From Eublepharis macularius (lineage: Eukaryota > Chordata > Lepidosauria > Squamata > Eublepharidae): 64,000 bases of DNA. The DNA is taken from the NCBI RefSeq assembly GCF_028583425.1, contig NC_072791.1:12977868-13041867 (forward strand). The letters are read 5' to 3'. The notes below the pieces were generated by a model that was not told the DNA's origin, searched no databases, and worked only from the letters and a program-made list of their open reading frames with translations. How positions within the stretch are numbered: position 1 is the first letter of the stretch; every line of letters starts with the position of its first letter. This document shows, one piece after another, positions 24,120 through 34,194 of the stretch. The position numbers were made by a program, and so were the translations under genes.

Positions 24120-24127
24120 GTTGTTGG

Positions 24128-24780
24128 TGTGTACTTTTATATATTTACGTCATGTATAGTCCACCTTTCTCACTGAGACTCAAGGTGGATTACACAGTAT
24201 GAGGTTAATACAATCAGTATCAAGTACATTTCAATACAATACCATAAGGTAAACAGATACAAGTTTAAAAGACAGCATTAGCAAGGATCCAAGACATAGT
24301 AGAGATACTGAAGCAAAACATAATCAATTCTAGGACTAACATTAGACAGCATGGAGCAATGGTTGTACATAGGAGTTCATATTTAAAGCAGCACATAATA
24401 TATAAGGCAAAAATAGTGATGAAGTGTATGATCTCCAACTTGTTAGTGAAGCACCTGAGACCCCATCCCTACAATTCAGCCCTCCCATTTGAGTAAAAAA
24501 CCTTTTTGAATAGTTTGGTTTTGCATTGTTTATGCCGGAAAGCCGGGAGAGTGGGGGCTCTTCTGACTTCCTCAGGCAGGTCATTCCACAGGATAGGGGC
24601 CACCACAGAGAAAGCCCTTGTACTGGCTGCTGCTGACTTCACCCGTGTGCAGCCTGGCACCTGCAGGAGACCCTGTTCAGATGAGCAAAGCTGCCGTGGA
24701 GGAACATAGGGAGGGAGGCGGTCCCGTAAGTATGCCGGACGAAAGCCGTGAAGAAATTTGTACGTAATAACGAATACCTT
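24128..24780 (-). mobile_element. L2-type LINE 3' fragment with RT C-terminus, group A
   Basis: The frame at 24660-24469 has STRAFSVVAPILWNDLPEEV and KCKTKLFKK-like residues (CKTKLFKKVFYSNG), the L2-clade C-terminus. Upstream frame fragments near 24700 encode YLRDRLPPYVPP-type residues. The 3' end, at 24130-24200, has 'ctcactgagactcaaggtgg'. Confidence 0.78.
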
Positions 24781-25519
24781 GAACTGTGGATTTGTGTCTG
24801 GTCCCCCTTTTAAAACCAGTTAAATCAGTGGCTATCGCCGTAACATGTAGCCATGATGGTCACTAGCTTAGATGGCTTTTAAAAGGGATTATATATAGTA
24901 ATGGATGATAGTTCAATCAATTACCTTTGCAAATTTTTCTTATTTCCATTGCCTTTGAGTGGGAAATGCCCACCCTGTGTCATCCTCCCTTGCTTCCTCT
25001 TTGCACAGTACAACAATTTCTACAGAACACATTTTTAAAAAAATTTACCTTTTGCCAGAATCTTTTCCACAGCAAAGCTAGCGGAGGGGCTTAGCATTCA
25101 AGTTAATGGCACCGATATCTAAATTTCATTTTTCCTCTTTTAAAAATACAGTGGAACTTGGTTTGGCCCTTCAGCTAGACTAATTGTAGTTTGGCTGTTT
25201 CCGCTGGAGCAGTGCAGAATTTTTGCTCTTGGGAGTTCTGCGGTGTATGGCTCTGGGGCTGCAGCATGTAAATGATAAGCCGTTGAGAAAGCATTCGTGA
25301 CAACAGAAGGGGCTCCATTTTAATAAGCCACTTTCTCTTTCAAGAAGGAAAGATGGAGAAAAGTTTCTCTCTTTTTACTTTCTTTACACCATGCAGAGTT
25401 TTAGAAACCTGTATTATGTCCCTTCCCCCCCCCCCCCCCGCCCCTGAACTAGAAAATCCTTAAACCCTTTCCTTAAACCCTTTCATAAACTCCTTGGTTA
25501 TTTTGGGTTGGGTTATTAA
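24781..25519. other. Unassigned intronic sequence
   Basis: No recognised repeat apart from a long C-run at about 25424-25441. Confidence 0.5.
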
Positions 25520-25790
25520 AACATTTTCCCCTGATTTTCCTTGCGGTTCAAGGTGGCTTTCAATAATAGATTAAAAACATTTACAATTAAAACCAAAATA
25601 AAATAGCAAACCCTGAATTCCCCATCTCCCCTCCCTTAAACCCCTCTCAAAAGCCTTAGCAAACAGGCAGGCCTTGCAGTGCCTCCTAAAGATCTCCAAC
25701 GAGGGAGGCTCCCCTTGTGTCTTCAGGGAGCCCTTTCCACAGAGCAGGAGCCACAGTGGAAAAGCCCTGTAAGAGGTGGAATAGCCAGCA
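25520..25790 (-). mobile_element. L2-type LINE 3' fragment
   Basis: 'cttgcggttcaaggtggctt' and an A-rich UTR, then minus-strand sequence that can encode the shortened FSTSY/W...PLW-type terminus ('gagccctttccacagagcag'). A different L2 subfamily from groups A and B. Confidence 0.5.
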
Positions 25791-26040
25791 GATGGCTGCA
25801 TGAAGACCGTGGTTGGCACACAGCTTGCCCTTTTCCAGCTCTGATACTCTGTCTGGGAGGCATTAGTTACAACGGGGTGTGTGTTCGTGTGTGTCCAGTT
25901 GGGAAACCCTGGTCCCAAGAAAGCAAAGATCATGCAGAAAAAGCAACGGTGTCACAGTGTCACACGGCCGGTAAGATTGGATTGGGTGGTGATGTCATGT
26001 TATTGAAAACCCATGCTTTCCCTTCAGAATAAATTGTTTC

Positions 26041-26165
26041 AGGTGGGTCGCTGTGGTGGACTGTAGCAGAACAGCAAGATTCGGGACAGATACTCTGACT
26101 CAAAAGCTCATACCCTAGAAATGTAGTTGGTCTCTAAGGTGCTACTGGACCCAAGTTTAAATTGT
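26041..26165 (+). repeat. Penelope-like terminal fragment
   Basis: 'GGTGGGTCGCTGTGG', 'AGAACAGCAAGAT' and 'CTCTAAGGTGCTACTGGACC' are the components of the solo Penelope ends seen also at 27.97 and 57.05 kb. Confidence 0.55.
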
Positions 26166-26332
26166 GTGCACTTTGGAAGGCATGTTCCAGTTGCCAAGAC
26201 AACTGTATGACCTCATAAACAGGCTCCCTAATGTTTCCTTGCATCAGTTTCCTTACAATACAAGTGAGAGGAGGGGTGTTTTAGACGGGCATTTCAGTGT
26301 GATGTTCAAATGCATATCACCATCTACCTTGG

Positions 26333-26512
26333 TGAACACATGAAGGTGCCTTATACTGAATCAGACCATCGGTTCATCAAGACCATAATTGTCTGCTTAG
26401 ACTGGCGGTGGCTCTCCAGGGTCTCTGGTGGAGCTCTTTCACATCACCTCCATCATCATCCTTTCAACGGGAAATGCTGGGAATTGAAGCAGAATCTCGG
26501 CCATGAACCACA
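26333..26512 (-). mobile_element. tRNA-derived SINE, family B (truncated head)
   Basis: 'CCTTATACTGAATCAGACCA' is the 3' end in reverse, followed by the TCTCCAGGGTCTC body. The tRNA-like head is missing. Confidence 0.75.
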
Positions 26513-26720
26513 GCCCCTCTCTGAGGCAGCAAGTACCTACAAGAGAGCCATTTCTGTTGCTTCCCCCAGGAGTATTCCCTTCCAAAGTTTGCAGTCAGGT
26601 TAGCTTTTCGAGGACAATTGAAAACCTGTTTGTTCCAGGGTGGACTTTTGAAGGTTCCCCCCCCCCCCAGTATTGGATTATAGACTTCAATTGTAAAAGT
26701 GTTATTACTTTAAAAAAATA

Positions 26721-26952
26721 GCTGTGAGGTATAGTAGTTAGAGTGTCAAATTAGGCTCTGGGAGACCCATCCTGGAATCTCCGCTCTGCCATGGGAACTT
26801 GCTGGGTGGCTGTGGGCCAGACATGCAGCCTTGGGCTATCCTGCTTCGCCGAGAAGTTGAGAGGATAAAACGGAGGAGAGGAGAACAGTATAAGCTGGTT
26901 TGGGTCCCCTTTGTGGAGGAAGGTTGGGTATAAACAAAATAAAATAAATGAA
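26721..26952 (+). mobile_element. tRNA-derived SINE, family C (old)
   Basis: 'GTATAGTAGTTAGAGTGTCA', 'CTGGGAGACCC', 'GCTGGGTGGCTGTGGGCCAG' and tail 'GGTATAAACAAAATAAAATA'. A diverged tRNA-like SINE also found at 29.86, 43.35 and 45.28 kb. Confidence 0.7.
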
Positions 26953-27969
26953 TATTTTTTCTTTTAATGGTGGTGGTTTTACTGTACTAGATAGGCGGAC
27001 TGGGCTGTTTTCATACCTTGCCTCTTCGTGGTGGATTACACCCGCTCTGTACTGAGATGATTTGTATTCCTCCACCCTGATCCCTTCTGCTACTCTCTGC
27101 CAAATAACCCCCTCTTGCCTGGCATGTGCGTGGAAGTGATCTGCACCCAGACAAAGATGGTCATGCTTAGCTAGCTTGTTTGTGTGTGGGGGGGGGGGGC
27201 AGAGGAATGAAGATTCGGCGCATAGTGTTGCTCTCTCTCCAGCTGAGGGTTGGAGCAGAAGCCTAATAACTTGTGATCCACTAAACTACAGGCCTGCAAG
27301 CTATCTTGGTCCTGGAAGGGCATATGGGCATACAGTATTCTCCTCTGGAACCTCGACTTCAGGTCTTTCCTGATTTGCAAGAAGCACCTGTCTCTAGCTC
27401 CGTTGGAAGGCCCTGTCATGTTTTTGCATTAAGGCCCTCAGTCTGGCTCCCGCTGTCAACCGCAGGGGTTCTGGGCTTAGAGAACAGCCACCCACCTTCC
27501 TGGCCCTGACTCCGGGCCTGTATTTCACAATGAGTTGTAAAATCATTAGACACTATCATGGTAAGATCTGTTGCCCCTGTGCTCTACATGGTAGCTAGTT
27601 AAATGACTTAAGATTAAAATCTTGTCTTTTAACCAGAGAGAGAGAGATCATATAATTTTATTTCTGTTTGGGATACATAGTCCCAAGATGTATTAACCGG
27701 AACCATCAAGGTTTCAAAAGAAGCTTGAAACTGGCTTGAATCTTTTAGGTTACGTTTAATTTTAAAGGAGCCGTGAGTTTTTGTAAACACACACCTGCCA
27801 GCAGTACCAAGAATGGAATTCTGTTTGTTTTTTATTTTGTACTGAAGTCCATTCTTCCGTGCATTGCTGCCTGTGGTTCTCAGGCGAACAGGACTACCCA
27901 AGGGACTGCTCCTGTTTCTCATGATATGGGAGGAATCATGTTGTTTTGGCCTTTTGGGGAGTGATATTA
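26953..27969. other. Unassigned intronic sequence
   Basis: No recognised feature except a G-run at about 27187-27198 and a short GA run near 27636-27648. Confidence 0.5.
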
Positions 27970-28075
27970 GGTGGGTAGCTGTGTTGGTCTGCAATAGAAC
28001 AGCAGGATCTGAGTCCAGTGGCACCTTCGAGACCAACAAGACTTTCAGGGTACATGCTTTTGAGAGTCATATTTG
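27970..28075 (+). repeat. Penelope-like terminal fragment
   Basis: 'GTGGGTAGCTGTGTTGGTCT', 'GTCCAGTGGCACCTT' and 'GAGACCAACAAG' followed by 'CTTTTGAGAGTCA'. The same arrangement as 57044-57140. Confidence 0.6.
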
Positions 28076-28493
28076 GATTGGTGTTTTTTCTTTTTCTTCT
28101 CTCTTTTCCCATGAGATCAGCACATCTTTGCCCTTTTAGAGGGCTGCAGAAGCTAAAACGGCACAGTCTTGCCGCCCACCATTTTGGCCGAGCTTTGTTG
28201 GAACGAGCATTGCTGCTGCCGAGTGTTTTTGGGACCTGTTTTTAGAACAGGGTGTTAGCTGCCAGCTTCCTTAAGAAAGCAAGAAACTAGGGTGTTGAGG
28301 CAAGCAGTACAAATAAAGGAGAGGCTGCAGAGAGTGTATACTATTTTAAATCTATTGAATTTTGCCTTTCTTTACGTTTTGAGAACTAGTTATTTGCTCA
28401 CATTCTTTCCGTCTTCAGAGAAGCCGAGCAAATCCATGAGCCAAGAGGCTAGATTTTCCCTTCACTTTGTAATTGTTGGGCCAAATTTGCTTT

Positions 28494-28752
28494 TGAGAGC
28501 CAGTTTGGGGTAGCAGTTAAGAGCGCAGGACTCTAATCTGGAGAGCTGGGTTTGATTCCCCAATCCTCCACTCGAAGCCAGCTGGGTGACCTTGGGCTAA
28601 TCATGACTCTCTGGAGCTCTTTCAGCCCCACCCACCTCACAGGGGTTTTTGTTGTGGGGATAATAATGACATACTTTGTAAACCTGTATGAGAGTGGGTG
28701 TTAAGTCATCCTGAAGGGCGGTATATAAATCAAATGTTGTTGTTATTATTTT
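28494..28752 (+). mobile_element. tRNA-derived SINE, family A
   Basis: Full-length: 'GAGCCAGTTTGGGGTAGCAG', 'GGGTTTGATTCCCC' B box and 'GGGCGGTATATAAATC' tail with TTGTT units. Confidence 0.85.
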
Positions 28753-28793
28753 TAAGTTGATAGAACCTGACTACCACTTGTGAGAGCAACAGC

Positions 28794-29021
28794 TAGGGTT
28801 GCCAGCTCCAAGTTGGAAAATTCCTGGAGATCTAGGGGGTGAAACCTGGAGAAACCTGGAGAAAGTGGGTTATGGGGAGGGAAGGGACCTTGGCATGGCA
28901 TAATTCCATACAGTCCACCCCCAAAGTAGCCACTTTCTCCAGGTGAACTGTTCTCTGTGGCCTGGAGACCAGTTGTAATTCCGGGAGATCTCCAGCTACT
29001 ACCTGGAGGCTGGCAACCCTA
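28794..29021. mobile_element. TIR element of the TAGGGTTGCCA family (MITE-like)
   Basis: The ends TAGGGTTGCCAGCTCC and CTGGAGGCTGGCAACCCTA are inverted copies. Internal 'AATTCCTGGAGATC' and 'GTAATTCCGGGAGATC' continue the inverted symmetry. TA is present at both outer edges. 228 bp, no coding capacity. Confidence 0.65.
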
Positions 29022-29077
29022 GCAACACCTCTTCTCCAAGAACAGCCGTTCACTGTTAAAAAGAACAGAATCCATGT

Positions 29078-29165
29078 AATACCCTTTATCAGGACCCACC
29101 AAATTGACACAAAACAGTGTGCAAGCTTTCGAACTCACCAGAACTGTTCATCAGGCAGGATGTTA
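29078..29165 (-). repeat. Second Penelope-like terminal family, fragment
   Basis: The minus strand reads CTGATGAACAGTTCTGGTGA, then GAAAGCTTGCACACTG and 'TTTTGTGTCAATTTGG', 'GGTATTACAT'. A related copy is at 57318-57413 (+). Confidence 0.6.
29121..29154 (-). ncRNA. Hammerhead-ribozyme-like core
   Basis: Minus strand: exact CTGATGA, a 17-base segment folding into a 5-bp stem with two G-U pairs, exact GAAA, then GC-TT-GC. The CUGAUGA and GAAA core bases are all present. The base expected to pair with the last A of GAAA is A rather than U, so activity is doubtful. It may be an eroded ribozyme of a Penelope-type terminal repeat. Confidence 0.45.
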
Positions 29166-29374
29166 GAAAATTTTAAAAGGTAGAGCAGTAGGAATCTGGT
29201 TTTTCAGGTCATGATGTTACAACCTTAGGTCTCTTGCTAGGGGGGCGACAAAGTCATCTGCCCCCCATAAGTGCTGTCACCAGAATATGATCAACTATGG
29301 CCCCCACCCACTCCTCTTGGATTGTTATGTTCAGATTGGGGAAATTGGAGTGGGCCGCCATCTGACAAGTTGTT

Positions 29375-29528
29375 TTAGGTATTTATGTATTTATGTTTTA
29401 GTATTATAAATCTTATTTATATATGTTATATATTTTAAATGCTCATTCAGCATTTTATTGCACCCTGCCCTGAGCCTGTTTGCGGGGAGCGAGGGCTAAA
29501 AATCTAATTAAAAAATAAAAAATAAACC
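29375..29528 (+). mobile_element. L2-type LINE 3' end, group B
   Basis: An AT-rich UTR then 'CCTGCCCTGAGCCTGTTTGC' and AAAAATAAA tail, as in the end at 54.42-54.50 kb. Confidence 0.6.
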
Positions 29529-29585
29529 TGATCTTCTGTGAAATGTGTGCAGATGTAAAGCTTCACTTTATTTGCTGTCAGCCAT

Positions 29586-29736
29586 GGCTGATTCCGCACA
29601 CGCTGGATAATGCACTTCCAATCCTCTTTAGAGTTCATTTGGAACTGAATTTTTCGAGTGTGAAACAAAAAATCCACTTCCAAACGATAGCTAAAGTGCA
29701 TTGAAAGTGCATTATCCAACGTGTGCGGAATCAGCC
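29586..29736. mobile_element. 151-bp palindromic MITE with 3-bp target duplication
   Basis: The ends GGCTGATTCCGCACACG and CGTGTGCGGAATCAGCC are perfect inverted repeats of 17 bases. The symmetry extends further (GGATAATGCACTT / AAGTGCATTATCC). CAT flanks both sides. The size and 3-bp duplication suggest a Harbinger-type non-autonomous element, but that class call is inferred. Confidence 0.7.
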
Positions 29737-29854
29737 CATGTTGGGTATATTCAACTGATAGAACTTTCCCAAACATCTCATGTGACATCCCATGTGACCA
29801 GGCCTCCGGTCACTTTTCTGGAGGGAAGGTTTGACCTGAGTATAATGCATCTTG

Positions 29855-29925
29855 GAGCCAGCATTGTAGACTGGTTAGAGTATTAGAAAAGGATTTGGGA
29901 GATCCAGGTTTGAATCCCCATTCTG
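29855..29925 (+). mobile_element. SINE family C, 5' half (split by foldback element)
   Basis: 'GAGCCAGCATTGTAGACTGG' and 'GGTTTGAATCCCCATTCTG'. It continues at 30353 after the insertion. Confidence 0.7.
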
Positions 29926-30352
29926 CTGAGAAAAATAGAGTCCCCTCTGCAACATTAACCAGTCAACCAAAAATTATTCAGTTTCAAAGTGCATGCAATG
30001 CATAAATCACATCTGGTAGTATAAATTCATAAATATATAATTCATAAATAAGTATACAATGTACAATATTCATACAGCCTCTGACAGATACAGTAACCAA
30101 CCACTTTTATCTGCAAATGTATATGGTCAACAAACTGTCAATAAAGTGCAGAAAGTGCAAAATAGAGGGCAGGTGGTGTTGTGTCCTTCATACTTATTTA
30201 TGAATTATATATTTATGAATTTATACTACCAGATGTGATTTATGCATTGCATGCTCTTTGAAATTGAATTGGTTGATTGGTTAATGTTGCAGAGGGGACT
30301 CTATTTTTCTCAGCTGACTGCACACCCCCTAGATTTTGTCTTTTTGCTTTGT
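29926..30352. mobile_element. Foldback element nested in a SINE
   Basis: Inverted arms at about 29925-30055 and 30190-30314 (roughly 125-131 bases, highly similar, e.g. AGAGTCCCCTCTGCAACATT against its complement) enclose about 134 bases. A 38-base tail follows the right arm. The interrupted SINE repeats 15 bases on both sides (29911-29925 and 30353-30367, two transitions, both at CpG/TpG-type positions). No coding capacity. The class is not certain; long inverted arms recall Penelope-type inverted terminal repeats. Confidence 0.65.
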
Positions 30353-30511
30353 CGAATCCCCGTTCTGTCATGGCAGCTCAGTGGGTGGACTTCGGACCAA
30401 TCACACATTCTCAGCCTAACCTACCTTATAGTTGCTGTTGTGATGATAAAATATGGAAGGGATACTCATGAACGCTGGCCCTAGCTTCTGGGATGAAGGA
30501 TGAGATTAAAA
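30353..30511 (+). mobile_element. SINE family C, 3' half
   Basis: It resumes with GAATCCCCGTTCTGTCATGG, then 'CTCAGCCTAACCTACCTTAT' and 'GATGATAAAATATGG'. Confidence 0.7.
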
Positions 30512-30592
30512 TACAAAGATATTTATTTATTCAAAATATTTATAAGCCTACCTATCCCAGGCTGTGAGATTTATAGATCTTGGAGAGGCTGA
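30512..30592 (-). mobile_element. L2-type LINE 3' terminus
   Basis: TATTTATTTATTC followed by 'ataagcctacctatcccagg', the reversed 3' end of an L2-like element. Short. Confidence 0.4.
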
Positions 30593-31290
30593 TAGAACAT
30601 AGAAACATAGAGCTGGAGGGAACCATAAGGGTCATCTAGTCCACCCTCTTGCACAACACAGGAAATTCACAGCTATTTCTACTCCCGCCCCTTCACCTCC
30701 TGCAGTGATCTCTGCTCTGTGCCCAGAGGAAGGGAAAAAACCTCCAGGATCCCTGGCCAGTCTGGCCTGGAAGAAAATTCCTTCCTCATTCCAAAGCGGT
30801 GATGGGCATTACCCTGGGCATGTAAGAAAGGGCCATGTGAGCCCAGCCCATAATAAGTCATAGAATCACCATAGGTGACCATCTAGCCTCTTCTTAAATA
30901 CTTCCAAAGAAGGGGAGACCACCATCTTCTGAGGAAGCTTGCTCCACTGAGGAACTGCTGTAACTGACAGGAAGTTCCTCCTAATGTTTAGCTGAAAACT
31001 CTTTTGCTTTAATTTTAACCCATTGTTTCTGGTCCAGCCCTCTGGGGCAACAGTAAAGAACTCTGCTCCATCCTCTATGTGACAGCCCTTCACATACTGG
31101 AAGAGGGCTATGATATCACCTCTCAGTCGTCTCCACTCCAGGCTAAACATGCCCAGATCCTTCAACCTTTCCTCATAGGACTTGGCCTCCAGACCCCTCA
31201 CCATCTTTGTTGCCCTCCTTTGGACATGTTCCAGCTTGTCAACATCCTTAGAACCCACATGTGCTTGGTGGAGTTGGGCCCCCAGCATCT
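30593..31290 (-). mobile_element. CR1-type LINE 3' fragment with RT C-terminus
   Basis: The minus-strand frame 31288-30866 reads [20 protein letters not shown], then ERLKDLGMFSLEWRRLRGD and LNIRRNFLSVTAVPQW, the CR1 C-terminal region. A long 3' UTR ends in a CR1-type 'CATAGAAACATAGAGCTGG' reversed terminus. 5'-truncated and inactive. Confidence 0.85.
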
Positions 31291-31716
31291 GAAGAAGCTA
31301 CATGTAGTGGCCTCTTGGTGCCACAGTTAGTTGGACTGAAGGTCAGAGCAGGGTAGGACAAAGGGCAGATGTAAGAAGCAGCCAGGGCAACCATCTGGAA
31401 GTGCAGAAGGGTGGCTTCTCTCAGTGACAGGTTGCCCACATGGAAGATATTGATGGGCAGCAGCATGGGATTGGCTGAGGGGGGACCACCTGACTCAGAG
31501 AACTGGGGTTTGTGATGTTATTCTTCTGGCTTGGAATGCCTGCTGTTCTTTATTCCAACCAGCAAGCTTGGTGGAGCAAGGAATTAAGGAATTGGTGCCT
31601 GACCAACAGATCTGGAATGAGACGAGTGGCTTTGGAGAACTGCGGCTTTTGCACCTCTCTATGTGTTTACCTGAATCAAGACCTCTAAATTGGAGATCTC
31701 TGATCTCTGGATTTTC

Positions 31717-31805
31717 GTCCAGTGACACCTTAGAGACCAACAAGATTTTCAGTGTGAACTTCCAAGAGTCAGAGCTGGCTTCTTCGGACACAAGTAGGAA
31801 TGGAG
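31717..31805. repeat. Penelope-like terminal fragment
   Basis: 'GTCCAGTGACACCTTAGAGA', 'CCAACAAGATTTTCAGTG' and 'CAAGAGTCAGAGCTGGCTTC' as in the other solo ends. Confidence 0.55.
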
Positions 31806-33035
31806 ATCCCTGAGCCTTTATATCCCAAACAAGGGTGGGTGAGGTTTTACAAGGGTGGATATCAGGATGTAAAGGTACAATGCAGCTTGATTAGAGGATC
31901 TCTGGGTCATCCTTCCTCTTAGAGAGCCTCTCTTCAAAAAGTTTTCATAAAGGGGAACTCTCCAGCGGTTTTCTGGGTTTTCTTTCATTTGGCAAAAGCT
32001 TTGACCACCATTTTGCTTTCTTCGTGTTTCTTTTGTGTGGTCAGTTGTATTTTCTTTTGGGGTTTTTGTACATTGTTTCTTCCAGCATTCCTTTTATACT
32101 TTTTTCTCCTCCTCATGATTTTTCTTACCGGGGGAAATATGAAAACACAGGGTTATGATTACATGTTTTTGTGGCTGACGGAAACTGCTGAATGTAGTCT
32201 TGGAATAAAAATAGTTATGAAAATAACTCGGTCTCCACAGTTTTCATAACTGTAGCTGTTTTATTCTCCTTGCAAAACTTTGCACACGGCCATAAGCTTT
32301 TCATTCTCTGCACGTCTTTGTTCTGCTCCAAATCATGTCAGTGGTACAGACTTCCTTTTGGTTTCTTTACTTGATTAAATCCCCACTTTGGGGTTTCTCT
32401 GCTTTTTAAATATCGAAACTAAATCGCTTTTTGTTCAGGCTGAAGTGATGGTGGTGGTGGTGGAGGAGGAGATACTGAGATTAATTTATAAGTGACAGCC
32501 AGTTTCTTAAGGTTATGATCGCTGGGTCTTGGGGCATCCGGCACAGATTTCTTTTTTGTTTTTATAAAGTAACTTCAGAGAGACTTTTGTCCGCTCTCCT
32601 CCTAAGTGCGCTTATTAAAATTAGCCCCTTGCAGTTTGCAGATCGCCGCTTGCTACGACTAGGTTGTTTTGCTGCCTTTTTCTTTATTTGACGGGGAGGA
32701 GAATCTGTTTCAGGTTAGTGAAATGTCATTCTAATCAAGATTCGGAATCTTAGATAAGCCCCCCCCCTTTCCCACCCTTTTCAGCAATCACCATTGAAAT
32801 ATATAATTATGCCGTTAAGTATCCAGCGCTCTTCATGAGAACTTGGCTGTCCTCCCAGCACTGGTATATCATTTACTTTCTTCTCGTTGTTAGAAAGGCA
32901 ATCGGATGGCGCTAGATCTGACAGAGTAACTCTTACCATCATTTGGAATGGTTTGACAGGGTGAGGAGGAGGGAACAGAGTGCAAAAGTGATCTATTGGA
33001 ATTTTTAAAAGTTTTTAAAATACCTGTTCCAGATT
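31806..33035. other. Intronic sequence, largely single-copy in appearance
   Basis: No recognised repeat. A short TGG/GAG-rich run lies at 32444-32470. The block 32500-32760 lacks any repeat signature. Confidence 0.5.
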
Positions 33036-33585
33036 TTTAATTTTATTTATTTTTTTATTTATTTCAAATTTGTATTCCGCCCTCCCCGTGAGCAGGCTCA
33101 GGGCGATAACAACATATTAAAATACAATTAAAAACTTATGTTCATTAAAAACAACACATTTAAAACAAGGTGGTAGACAGCCTTCACAGGGAGGGTTTTA
33201 TACACCCCTTTTTTCCAGGCCGGCAGAGGCCCAGCCTCAGCCATATGCCTGGTGGAACAACTCTGTCTTGCAGGCCCGGCGAAAAGATAGTAGGTCCTGC
33301 CGGGCCCTGATTTCAGCAGACAGAGCATTCCACCAGGTGGGAGCCAGGACCGAAAAGGCCCTAGCTGTAGTCGAGGCTAGGCGGGCCTCCTTGGGGCCAG
33401 GGACCACCAACAGCTGTTTGTCCCCTGATCGGAGTGTCCTCTGGGGAATATATGGGGTCCTGTAGATATGCTGGTCCCAGACCACACAGGGCCTTATAGG
33501 TCAATACCAGAACCTTGAATCTGATCCGGTACTCCACTGGCAACCAATGCAGTATACAGTTTGTTTTGGCTTTCCTAGTCACCCA
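33036..33585 (-). mobile_element. L2-type LINE 3' fragment with RT C-terminus, group B
   Basis: Two minus-strand frames show CILHWLPVEYRIRFKVLVLT with YKALCGLGPAYLQD, then TTARAFSVLAPTWWNALSAE and CKTELFHQAYG. This is the L2-clade C-terminal pattern. The 3' UTR ends in the TTTATTTATTT tail at 33040-33064. A frame break lies between the two parts. Confidence 0.85.
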
Positions 33586-33807
33586 AGCAAGGAACTACAC
33601 AAGCACAGAGCTGCCTGTCCGCACACCTTTTAAGCTTATTTTTGCAAGCCCTAAGGTCTAGAAACATTGGGTCTTTCACATCTTTTAACATCTTTTTCTT
33701 TAGAAAGGCTATGCTCCCCCGACCCCAATCTGGTAAATAAAGAAAAAAAACCCAATGTGCCCTGTCTCCATGTTTAGGGAACGTCACACTAAACTAAACC
33801 TCTATCA

Positions 33808-34194
33808 CAGTGGCGTAGCGTTGGGGGGGGGGGAGCAAGAGGGGTGGTCGCCCCAGACACAAAATTTGGGGGGGGGGGGTGCTGTGGGGCGCCACTCCAA
33901 GGACAGCCTGTGCTCCACAGGAGGCCATGTGCGGCACCTGGCCACCTGCTGCGCCGACGGGGCAGCTGTCCTGCAACTGAGGAGCACGCCGAGCCGGCAG
34001 TGGCAGCGGTGGCGGCTCCCATGGAGGGCTGCCTGATGGGGGTGAGCAGCCCAAATCACGGGAGCACCCCCGTGCCCTGCGCAATAACGTCACTTCGAGT
34101 GACATCATCACGCAGTCCCAGGAACACGCATGTGCTTTGCGGATGTGGAGCCCGAGAATTGCCCCGGGCACTCCAAACCCATGCTACGCCGCTG
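33808..34194. mobile_element. hAT-like non-autonomous element
   Basis: The ends CAGTGGCGTAGCG and GCTACGCCGCTG are imperfect inverted repeats of a type common in vertebrate hAT elements. Internal G-runs and a CRE-like TAACGTCACTTCGAGTGACA are present. The 8-base flanks CTCTATCA and CTCTGTCT match only partly. The right end abuts a CR1 fragment. It has no transposase. Confidence 0.6.

Noticed and set aside
26530-26720. Possible L2-type RT C-terminus ('SVASPRSIPFQSL' then 'IENLFVPGW')
   Set aside because: Too short and diverged to separate from chance. Left out of the feature list.
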